From assembly GCA_947459875.1 (NCBI GenBank), contig CANHFG010000019.1, positions 1-33,024 of the forward strand: a DNA stretch of 33,024 bases. Direction: 5' to 3'. The notes beneath the pieces were generated by a model. It saw only the letters and a list, made by a program, of their open reading frames with translations. It ran no database searches and was not told where the DNA came from. Numbering within the stretch: the first letter of the stretch is position 1; each line of letters starts with the position of its first letter. The DNA is from Ignavibacteria bacterium. GTDB taxonomy: Bacteria > Bacteroidota > Ignavibacteria > Kapaibacteriales > Kapaibacteriaceae. The translations under genes and the position numbers were made by a program. This document shows, one piece after another, positions 8,984-18,200 of the stretch.

Positions 8984-11128
8984 ATGGCGAAGACGACAAA
9001 GGCATCACCACCGTCGAAAAAGTCAACCACCGCAGCCACTCCTGCAAAGAAGGGGGCTTCTGCTAACGGTGCGGCACCGGTACGAAAGGACCTGTTCGAC
9101 ATCAAGGGTTTTTCTAAGGAGACCCTTGTCGACTGGTATCGTACGCAGCACCTGGGGCGCCGACTGGACGAGAAGGCTGCCAACTACCTCAAGATGGCCA
9201 AGGGCTGGTCGTACCATGCCCCATTCGCCGGACATGACGGTATACAGCTGGCACTGGGCAAGGTGTTCCGTCCGGGTAAGGATTTCCTCTTTCCGTACTA
9301 TCGAGACATGCTGACCTCGCTTGCCGCCGGCGTGACCGTTGAGGAGATCATCGCCAACGGTCTTTCGAAGGACGTTGATGTTGCCGGTGGTGGACGCCAT
9401 ATGAGCAACCACTTTGCCAAGATCTCGATCAACCTTCAGAACTCATCTTCGTGCACGGGCAACCATTCCCAGCAGGCCGTCGGCACGGCCCGGTCGATCC
9501 GGAAGTTCAAGGGTGACGAAGTGGTGTATTGTTCAACGGGCGAGAGCACAACCTCAGAAGGCTATTACTACGAGGCCGTGAACGGCGCTGATCGTGAGAA
9601 GCTTCCGATCGTCTTTGTGATCCAGAACAACAAGTACGGCATCAGTGTGCCGGTGCGTGAGCAGACCGCTAACCCCGTGGTGGCGGAGAACTTCAGCGGC
9701 TTTACGAATCTGAAGATCATCTACTGTGACGGGCGCAACCCCATGGACTCGTTCCGGGCCATGGAAGAGGCGCGCGACTATGCCCTGAGTGGCAAGGGTC
9801 CGGTGATGGTCCATGCCGACTGTGACCGCATCGGTTCGCATTCCAACTCGGACAACCACGAGCTCTACCGCGAGCCCGAGGAACTTCAGGCCATGAAGGA
9901 CCGCGACCCTCTTCCGCGCATGCGTGCCACGCTGATTGCCAACGACATTGCAACGGAAGAAGAGCTGCTGGCGATCGAGGATGTGAACAAGAACGCCATT
10001 TTCGCGGCTGCGGATGCCATAGAGCCCCTTGCCGACCCTGATCCGGCCTCGTACACTGATTTCGTGATTCCCGACCCGGTCGTCGGGTACCACGACGAAA
10101 CTGAAGCGAAGTATACCCCTTCGCCAGACGCTCCGGTCGTAACCTTCCGTGAGGGCATCGTCAGTGCTATGCACGAGGAGTTTCGGCGTAATCCGGCGAC
10201 GTTTCTGTTCGGTCAGGATGTTGCCTCCTTCAAAAAGCAGGGCATTTTTAATGTCTGCAAGGGCATGCTGGACGAGTTTGGGAACGATCGGGTCTTTAAT
10301 GCTCCGATCGCCGAGGACTTCATTGTCGGGACGGCCAATGGCATGACTCGCTACCGCGACGACATTCGTGTTGTGGTGGAGGGGGCTGAGTTTGCCGATT
10401 ACTTCTGGCCAGCCATGGAGCAGTTGATCGAGTGTACGCACGACTACTGGCGTACGAAGGGTCAGTTTGCACCGGCTGTGGTGATCCGTCTCGCCTCGGG
10501 AGGCTACATTCAGGGCGGTCTGTACCACTCGCAGAATCTTGAGGGTACGTTCACGACCCTGCCTGGTTTGCGCGTTGTCTGCCCTTCCTTCGCCGATGAC
10601 GCTGTGGGTCTGATGCGAAATGCCATCCGTTCGCGCGGCACCACGATGTTTCTCGAGCCGAAGTTTCTCTACAACTATCGACCGACGTCGGCACCGATGC
10701 CGAGTGAGGACTTCATTATCCCATTCGGCAAGGCAAAGGTCCGCCGGGCCGGAACCCACCTTACGATCGTGACGTACGGCTCTGCCGTGCATTGGAGTCT
10801 GCAGGCTGCTGAGCAGCTTTCAGCCGAGGGTATCGACGTGGAGGTGATTGATCTGCGGTCACTGGCCCCTTGGGACAAGGAAATGGTCTTCCAGCATGTC
10901 CGCCGCACGGGGCGGTGTGTTGTAGCCCACGAGGACAAGAAGACCGGTGGCTTTGGCGGCGAGATCGCCTCCGCTATCGGCGAGGAGCTTTTCCGGTACC
11001 TTGACGCCCCGGTTGCACGTGTCGGGTCCAAGGACACCCCGGTAGGCTTTGCCAAGAGTCTTGAGCAGGCGATCCTTCTGAGCGTTTCGGACATCGCCGA
11101 GGCGGTGCGCACAACCATGAGGTTCTGA
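8984..11128 (+). CDS. Branched-chain 2-oxoacid dehydrogenase E1, alpha and beta subunits fused
   Basis: This is a 714-residue single-chain E1. Residues 1-36 form a Lys/Ala/Ser/Thr-rich tail. Residues 40-370 are the alpha part: thiamine-diphosphate binding runs through STGESTTSEG (184-193) to QNNKYGIS (214-221), and RIGSHSNSDN corresponds to the conserved loop that is phosphorylated in mammalian E1-alpha. Residues 386-714 are the beta part: FREGIVSAMHEEF, FNAPIAEDFIVGTA, RLASGGYIQGGLYHSQ, VIDLRSLAPWDKE and HEDKKTGGFGGEIA. It decarboxylates 2-oxoisovalerate, related oxoacids and possibly 2-oxobutyrate, passing the acyl group to an E2 that is not in this window. Alpha/beta fusion is common in Bacteroidetes-like bacteria. 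AAGGATG about seven bases before the ATG may serve as ribosome site. The stop is a tandem TGA-TAG. Confidence 0.93.
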   Translation: MAKTTKASPPSKKSTTAATPAKKGASANGAAPVRKDLFDIKGFSKETLVDWYRTQHLGRRLDEKAANYLKMAKGWSYHAPFAGHDGIQLALGKVFRPGKDFLFPYYRDMLTSLAAGVTVEEIIANGLSKDVDVAGGGRHMSNHFAKISINLQNSSSCTGNHSQQAVGTARSIRKFKGDEVVYCSTGESTTSEGYYYEAVNGADREKLPIVFVIQNNKYGISVPVREQTANPVVAENFSGFTNLKIIYCDGRNPMDSFRAMEEARDYALSGKGPVMVHADCDRIGSHSNSDNHELYREPEELQAMKDRDPLPRMRATLIANDIATEEELLAIEDVNKNAIFAAADAIEPLADPDPASYTDFVIPDPVVGYHDETEAKYTPSPDAPVVTFREGIVSAMHEEFRRNPATFLFGQDVASFKKQGIFNVCKGMLDEFGNDRVFNAPIAEDFIVGTANGMTRYRDDIRVVVEGAEFADYFWPAMEQLIECTHDYWRTKGQFAPAVVIRLASGGYIQGGLYHSQNLEGTFTTLPGLRVVCPSFADDAVGLMRNAIRSRGTTMFLEPKFLYNYRPTSAPMPSEDFIIPFGKAKVRRAGTHLTIVTYGSAVHWSLQAAEQLSAEGIDVEVIDLRSLAPWDKEMVFQHVRRTGRCVVAHEDKKTGGFGGEIASAIGEELFRYLDAPVARVGSKDTPVGFAKSLEQAILLSVSDIAEAVRTTMRF

Positions 11129-11178
11129 TAGCCACTACAGGGCTGTTGAAAACGACCCGGGTCGGGCTGTGGATATCG

Positions 11179-11194
11179 TCTGTAACTATACAGA
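11179..11194. repeat. Inverted repeat TCTGTA-ACTA-TACAGA
   Basis: Two perfect 6-base arms surround a 4-base centre. On the outer side a G-T wobble and a C-G pair extend it, and GGA (11171-11173) can pair with TCC (11197-11199) across a 3-base bulge. It lies about 40 bases upstream of the -33 element of the TPR-gene promoter, so it could be an activator or repressor site, or an RNA hairpin at the end of the upstream transcript. Confidence 0.5.
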
Positions 11195-11235
11195 TGTCCA
11201 AGGCTTAACCGCAAAGTTCCTGTTCATATTTCTTG

Positions 11236-11266
11236 TTGGTCAGATAGGCCAACATCGGTATATTTG
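11236..11266 (+). promoter_or_regulatory. Bacteroidetes-type promoter for the TPR gene
   Basis: TTG (11236-11238), 20 bases, then TATATTTG (11259-11266) closely match the TTTG-N19-21-TAnnTTTG consensus. This is the only place in the window where both boxes are present at correct spacing. It predicts a leader of roughly 120 bases before the ATG at 11392. Confidence 0.6.
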
Positions 11267-11286
11267 CAAGTCTGTTTCACTGGGCT

Positions 11287-11312
11287 CGGACCGCGCCACG
11301 TGCGTAGGTCCG
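11287..11312 (+). other. Hairpin in the 5' leader of the TPR gene
   Basis: CGGACC (11287-11292) pairs with GGTCCG (11307-11312), and an inner CGC/GCG stem closes a small loop. It lies in the predicted leader between promoter and start codon and is not followed by a T-run, so a regulatory or stabilising role is more likely than termination. Confidence 0.4.
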
Positions 11313-11391
11313 TTGTCCTGTGGTGCAGACCGTCTGTTTTGCGAAGCCCAAGTTGGGATGATCGCTTCTTTGTAGAACGCTTGAGGGGTGC

Positions 11392-12111
11392 ATGAGCACA
11401 GGCTTGCCACACGAGAGTTACAGTACTTCCGGAACATCCGATTCGTCGGCAGGTTCTGCGCAGAATGCCGTCGACTTTGTCACCAACCGCTGGCAGACCA
11501 TTGTTGGTGTAGTGGCGGTTCTGGCCTTGGTTATCGGTGGATACTTCTACTACGACTCTCAACAGCAGGAACTCAATGTTGAAGGTCTTACGCACCTGTC
11601 ACGGGTTCGTATGACATACGACATGGGTGCGTACGAACAGGCGCTGACCGGCAAGGGCATACCACCGATGGGCAATGAGGCCGTCAAGGGGCTCGTGGCA
11701 ATCAGCGAGGAGTATGATGGCACGCCGGCGGGACAGCAGGCCGCGCTGATGGCCGGCAACGCTTATGTAAACCTCGGCAAGGCATCGGAAGCTGAAGCAC
11801 AGTTCGGCCGCGCTGCCGGGTCGTCGTCGCAACTGATCCAAGTTGGCGCCAAGCAAGGACTTGCGGCCGTTCGAGAGATGCAGAAAAACTTCTCGGAAGC
11901 AGCAGCTCTTTATGAAGAAGCTGCTACGTTGGCTGACAAAACCGGCCTTGAAGATCGACTGACGTACAATGCGGCGGTCTGTTACGAAGAATCAAAGAAC
12001 ACAGCAAAAGCCCAGGAACTGTATCGTTTGGTCGTTAAGAAATTCGAAATGTCAGAAGTTGCCGCCTCCGCAAAGTCGGGGTTGGCGCGTCTTGGCACGG
12101 CAATTGATTAG
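11392..12111 (+). CDS. Membrane-anchored tetratricopeptide-repeat protein
   Basis: This encodes 239 residues: a polar Ser/Thr-rich N-terminal tail (1-25), one transmembrane helix (about 35-54, WQTIVGVVAVLALVIGGYFY), then a helical domain with TPR-like repeats. These include AALMAGNAYVNLGKASEAEAQF, then EMQKNFSEAAALYEEAATLA and TYNAAVCYEESKNTAKAQELY. This layout matches YfgM-like or YbgF-like proteins that hold periplasmic partners, but no specific partner can be read from sequence. It is the first gene after a good promoter and precedes the giant secreted protein by 92 bases, so it may help handle the cargo encoded downstream; that link is inference. The ATG at 11392 is the natural start because the tail-helix arrangement begins directly after it. 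Confidence 0.85.
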   Translation: MSTGLPHESYSTSGTSDSSAGSAQNAVDFVTNRWQTIVGVVAVLALVIGGYFYYDSQQQELNVEGLTHLSRVRMTYDMGAYEQALTGKGIPPMGNEAVKGLVAISEEYDGTPAGQQAALMAGNAYVNLGKASEAEAQFGRAAGSSSQLIQVGAKQGLAAVREMQKNFSEAAALYEEAATLADKTGLEDRLTYNAAVCYEESKNTAKAQELYRLVVKKFEMSEVAASAKSGLARLGTAID

Positions 12112-12194
12112 CGATTCGAGGCATTTTGCCACTTTTTCAACCGAAAGAGTCCAAACACGTGAAAAAAGAGCTAAAGAATAAGGTTTTTACAACT

Positions 12195-12200
12195 GGAGGT
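12195..12200 (+). promoter_or_regulatory. Strong ribosome binding site fixing the giant-gene start
   Basis: GGAGGT lies three bases before the ATG at 12204, the best Shine-Dalgarno match in the window. It is followed at once by a textbook signal peptide. This rules out the in-frame earlier start at 12126. Confidence 0.7.
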
Positions 12201-12203
12201 TGT

Positions 12204-15200
12204 ATGCAACGTTGGTTTCGTTTGGGCAGCTTGCTGCTCGCGTTAACCGCGATTTTCAACATTGTGCCCGCATTGGCGCAGCCATTCGTTGAGGTTCGCG
12301 GTAGTCTTCCACCCGGAGGCGTACGGATTTTTGTACGCGATACGACGTACCGTATCAGTGGTTCCTACACCATTGGCGGTACTCTTATCATTGAGCCGGG
12401 CACACGAGTTGAGTTTCTTCCGAACGGTCGTCTGATTGACTCGACCGGCGGTCGCATCATTGCCGATGGACGTGCATCAGCCACGTACAACCCAACGGCA
12501 GTGAATCCATTGGTCCCACCGTATACGGGCTACGACGACCTCAGCTACTTCGGTGCTCCAGGTGTCGTAACCTCAACGATTGAGACCGAACCAACGATCA
12601 ACCCTGCCAAGCACGGTCTGATTTTCCGCGTTAACCTTGGTACGAACGCGAACCTGCAGAATATCACGCCAGCTCAGGCGATCATGTATCGGGCAGCCCG
12701 ACTTGATCTCGGAGCCGTGATTTCAGCAATTCGTCTGAACCCTTGGTTCCGCGTCTCAGGACGGACCGTAAACGTGAACCCAGCACGCATCACCTTTACA
12801 TCAGATCGCGTGAACAACTTCTCGCGTGAATGGGGTCACATCGTCGTGCTCCCTGGTGCCCGTGCCGCTTTCTTCCGTGATGTTGACTTTGTCAATTTCC
12901 GCAAGGACACGACGGTTGATAACCGTCCGGTGTATCTGACAAACAATGCTGGTCAGGCATTCACAGCAGCCCAGGCAGAAACAGCCAACCAAACGCTTCT
13001 GAGTCAGTCTAATGGTTCGGGCGGTGCGATCACGACATTCTCGTCACGCACATGGATCGTGGGCTGTAACTTCCGCAACAACATGGCTCGCTATCGCGGG
13101 GGTGCTGTTCAGATCCTGCAAGCGCCAGTTGATGCATTTACCGGTTCGACGCTTCAGCTGTACCCGACGGTTCCACCAGCTACAATTGGTGCTCTGCCGA
13201 CGTATCAGCCTTCTGTCAACCCATTCCTCACAAGTCAGTTGAACGCAACACCGATTAACACCGGTCTGCGTGTCACAGACAACGTTCATGACGCTGGTGC
13301 AGAAACACTGACCGATTCGGACCGTCAGTCACTTGACGACGCCCGTCTTGCTGTCTATCTCGGACGCATTCGTCAGTCCCGCTTCACAGGCAACTATGCT
13401 CTCGTAGCCGATGTGGACACGATCCGTGTCGGATCAGTTCGCATTGTTGGCGACGTATCAAGCCGCGCGGCAACAGTCTTCGGAACGACAACACGATCAC
13501 AGCGCAACGAAGCTTTTGGTGGCGCTGTATTCATCAGTGGTCGTACACCAATGACGATCGGTATCGGCATCAATGATTTCCAGGGTAAGGACACGATGGA
13601 GTTCACCAGCAATTACGCTGAGAACCGTCAGTCTGCTACTCCAGTTGGAAACCAGGTGACGAGTGGTGCACGTGGTGGTGCTGTATATGTAGGCGACAAC
13701 ACTCGCGTGTTCTTTGCCGGACGCTATACGACCAACCGCACGGTCACTCCTTTCATCACGACACTCTCCAGTTCGAGCGCTGCATCGGTAGGCAACTTCT
13801 CTAAGGGTGGCGCTATCTATGCAAGCACTGGAGCTCTTCAGATCCAAGTGCGTGGCAATCTCGACAATAACCCACCAACACACTTCATCGGAAACGAGTC
13901 GGGTCGTGGTGGAGCAATCTTCGTTGAGCGCGGCACTACGGATCGCGATCTTTCACCATGGATCGGTGGATCTGACGGTGTGATCGAAGCACGCAATCTT
14001 GGTTTCAACATCAAGTTCCGCGACAACAAGGCCTCGGTCGAAGGGGGCGCAATCTATACGGCACGTAACATGTATGTCTACGGTGCAGGCGGCGCGTCCG
14101 GACCACTGTGGATCTACGGTGCCAACTATGGCGTAGAATTCAACAACAACACAGCTAGCTTCTCAGGTGGCGCCATCACGGTGAACGTCCCTGAAAATCT
14201 TCCGGTTGTTGAGCGTGGTCTGCGTTACGTCCGCGCACACTTCATTAACAACCGTGTTGGCCAGGTAACGGGTACTACGGTAAATGAAGTTCGCGGTGGT
14301 GGCGGTCTCTATGTGATCAACGCTGACCTGAACGTGGTCAAGGGTGTTGAGTTTCGCGCCAACAAGGTGTGGAACGGTAACGGTGGTGCCGTTGCGATTG
14401 TCACTCCAGACACCGTTACGCGCAAGCGCTTCATGGTTACGGACATGGACGATCTAACGTTCAACACAAACGCCATGGCAACGGGATACACGCCACGCAA
14501 TGACGTGTTCACATTCGGCACATCGAGCCCAAGCGCAGATGAACGGATGCTCACCCGTTTCTATGACAACGAAGTCTATCCAAACGCTGCACGTCAGGGA
14601 TCTGGTACCACCCAGCGCGGTGATATCAAGGTGACACACCCAGGAACGACGCTTCGTGAAAACGGTACTGGTCTTGGTGGTGCTATCTACATCCTGGACA
14701 GCATCCGTGTCCGTGTCGATACTTTTGCCTTTGACCGTGTTCGTTTCCAGAACAACATGGCATTCAGTGGCGCGGCTGTCTACTCTGACAACTATGATCT
14801 CAAGCTTGCTTTCGCTCGCTGTCTCGTAACGGGCAACAAGGCTACTTCGTCGATCGGTCGTCAGAACGACACTATCGAAGGCCCAATGGTCAACGCCGAA
14901 AATCCTGCATCAAGCGATCTCGCTGGCGCGGTTCTGTTTGGTGAGATCACGGGTCCACTTCCATGGAACACGTACAGCTCTGCAGCCAACAGCATCTATG
15001 ATAACGACGCCCGCTTCATCGTGCGTCTTCCAGATGCTCAGGACACGAAGGGCGTACTCGCAGGCACCACAGGTATCGGTTTCGGTGGTGTAGACACGCT
15101 CCGCGGTAACTACTGGGGTCGCACGGAAGCAAACGTTAACACGATCCTTCCGCTGTCGGCAGGTTCTACGTTTGCACGCGAGCAAGAGACGTTCTTCATC

Positions 15201-18200
15201 GCCGGTAACGGTAAGACGCACATGCGCTTTGTCCGCGGCACAACGTCGAACCCAACAAATCAGGGTCCATTCGAATCAGCATGGCGTTATGCTTACACGC
15301 CAATCCCTTCATGGCAGATCCCAGATACGCTCCTTATGCAAGGTCGTGTCTATGACATCTTCGACAAGGGAACTGACATTAAGACGGCCGACTATTCTAG
15401 CCGCCGTATGTCACCAATTGAAGATTTCGCTATCGGCATTCCGCCAACGCTCCGTCTTTATGCTGATCCGCTTCAGCCATCATTCAACAAGTATGTCAAG
15501 CGCATGACCCGTAATCCGTACGATGCAGATCGTTTCACGGATGTGGCTGCAGTGCAGACGGAATTTGTTGGTGATCATCCGATCGGCTATCCTCTGTTCC
15601 TCGAAGCTCGTGCCGACTATAATGGCACTGCCGAGATCGCGAACAACGATGCACGTGCTATCAACGAGACTGTGTTCTTCGTGATCAACGAACGCACGGG
15701 TGACTTCATCCGCGTGAACATGTCGCAGCGCACAAACACGGACACAATCTTCCGCGCTCGTGTTGACTTCGTTCCAGATTCATCGAACGGCGGTGATCCG
15801 AATATCCGTCGCGCGTACGAAGGTCTTGCGACGTATGGTACCGGAGCCACACTGCTGAGCAACATCGTCCGCAGCGCTATTGCGGAAGACTCAGCTGCTC
15901 TTGCAGGCCGTCGTTACGAGGCTTCGTCGACACTCGGAGAACTCGGCGGTTCGGACTTCCGTCTGACAAACCGTCCAACACTTCCGACATCGAATACAAT
16001 TGGTTCTGATGGTGGCAAGGAAACCTACTACGCTGGCGAGCGCTATCGTGCCCTGCCAGTCGTCAACGGTGACCCAATCACGATCATTTCACGTACCGCA
16101 CTTTGGAAAGACGGCGTTGTCAACGCAATCAACGGCGCTTTGACCTTTAACATTGGCAATAACACGGCTCCTCCGGTTTTCACGGGTTGTGCCGACACGC
16201 TGCCAACATCGCCACTGCTGCACCCAGAGTTTCGTAATCGCGTGTTTGTTACGGAGAACCGTCTCTATACGCCAATTACGGCTGCTCAGTCATCACGTGG
16301 TCCTGGTCGCGGAAGTTGGTTCAATGAGCCAGCTAGCTATCCAGCCGACATCCTCAATCAGCCGATCCCAGGTCGCGATGTCTTTGAGCGTGACTCAATC
16401 TTCTCGATTACAGCAGTTGACGTGAATCGCTTCTACGACCCACGTGTCGTTCGCGATCCAAACTTCAACGCGCAGTTGTCGTACTTCTGGTCGATTCGCA
16501 CTGGTAATTCAGGTCTGCAGTACTGGCTTCGTGACACGCTTGTGTTTGCCGGTTCGACAACGAACAACCCACGTTGGAGCGCTGTTGGATATCGCTTCTT
16601 CCGCGGACGTCCGATCAACCCATACATCGTTCCAGGCGGCGAGTTGGTCGAAGTTGTTGCAAAGAACTTCCCACCAAGCGTTGAGATTGTTGACACGCTT
16701 CGCAAGTCGGGATGGAGCGAATCAGACATTAGCCGCTGGTTCTACACGTATCCATCGTACTTCCACGCCGAAGAGTATGACAACAATGCTCTTCCACTGG
16801 CCCAACGCGATCCAAGCAACACAAATGCACGTTACCTGCAGCAGGATACTGTGAATTACGGCTGGCTCGACTCTGTGTCGTATCAGTTCCGCATTCACGT
16901 TGTCGACTCGATGCCGCGATTCCTGTGGAATCACCGTTCAACTGGTGCAAGCGCCTTTGCTAACGCCGGTATGTGGAAGGGCGACACAACGATCGTTCTC
17001 GATCCGACGACCACAGATCCTGATGCTTACGACAGGGCTACGCGTACGTACCTTGACACACTCCGCATGTTCAATACGACGAGTCGTGTAGCACGTCGTT
17101 TCGTTCCAGCTCCGCAGGCGACACCAAACAACATCCTTGATGAGGTGTACAACAACCCAACGTCAAGCCAGAACGACACGCTGAACATCCACTTTGTGGC
17201 CAACGTAACGGACTCGCTGCGTTTCCGCGCCGACATCAATACGGATGATGAGTTCGAGGACCTCGCGGCAATCGATCAGAATCGTGCGGTTGTCAAGCGT
17301 CTTGGCGCATGGGACTTCCGTTATGGACGCACATCGTATGGATTCCTCTCCACATCGATCCGTGAGACTCCAGCTGACACTTCGCTTGAAACAATCATTC
17401 AGGCACGCCCAAGCTGGATGGCTTCACGCTTCCTACGCAAGTATGAAGCCGCAGGTTCGTCTGACCAGTTTGCTCAGGACTTCACGACTCGCGGTCGCCT
17501 TGAAGTTCGGATCGCTCGCGATCTTGCTAACGAGCTGCTTCAGCCTATCAACGACTATGATCCGGGCCGTCCATTCAACGACGACCGCAACACGGACACG
17601 GTCATGACAGTGGTTGTAAATGATGGTCACGGTGGTATCAACACCCTGACACGTCGTCTCTTCGTGAACTTCCAGCCAAGCCTGCTTGATGCTACGCTTG
17701 CTGATGCCATTGAAGACGAAGACTACAACACACAACTCATCGATAGCGCCCGTCGCATCAAGGTCTATGATCCTAACTTTGGTCAAACACAGGCATTCGA
17801 ATTGATCTATGCTAGCGAGTCTCGCGACAGCATTCAGATCGACCCTTACTTTGCCGAAGCCGGTTTCATCAAGTTTGATGACTCACGCAAGACGACACCG
17901 AACTGGCTCAAGATCAATCCAACATCGGGCATCCTGTACGGAACGCCGCGTGTTACGGATGTCCCTTATCCAGATACGACCGTCCGCATTACGGTTCTCG
18001 TCACGGACGCCGGTGGTCTTCGTGACATCAAGACCTACGATCTGACAATCCGTGCGAAGAATCACAATCCTACGCTTCTTCAGTCACCAATCATTCGCTG
18101 CGTTGAGGCTGGCAAGCCATACACAGACACGATCCGCGTCACCGACGTTGATCTGCGTCGCAAGCAGGCTGCGAATGAAGAACTGACATTCGAAGTGACG

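Larger units (their letters stand above)
11129..11391 (+). other. 263-base intergenic leader with palindromes, promoter and hairpin
   Basis: No coding frame here looks real. In order it holds a perfect 12-base palindrome CGACCCGGGTCG (11153-11164), an inverted repeat TCTGTA-ACTA-TACAGA (11179-11194), a well-formed Bacteroidetes-type promoter (11236-11266) and a leader hairpin (11287-11312). The first two may be the 3' end of the dehydrogenase transcript or operator sites; there is no T-run to make either an obvious intrinsic terminator. Confidence 0.6.

Noticed and set aside
9554-10792. Long minus-strand open frame (412 codons) inside the E1 dehydrogenase gene
   Set aside because: It lies entirely antisense to a well-conserved enzyme; long reverse frames arise from codon bias in GC-rich genes, and the product resembles nothing.
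11153-11164. Perfect palindrome CGACCCGGGTCG considered as an operator or attachment site
   Set aside because: It is a single short copy with no partner repeat or integrase nearby, so it is kept only as part of the intergenic description.
12126-12203. Earlier in-frame start of the giant protein
   Set aside because: The ATG at 12204 has GGAGGT and a signal peptide immediately after it; the extension would bury the signal peptide.
13068-14800. Repeated GGA/FxxN coding pattern considered as a DNA repeat array or CRISPR-like structure
   Set aside because: The repeats are conserved at protein level only; spacing and DNA sequence vary, consistent with beta-helix coils.
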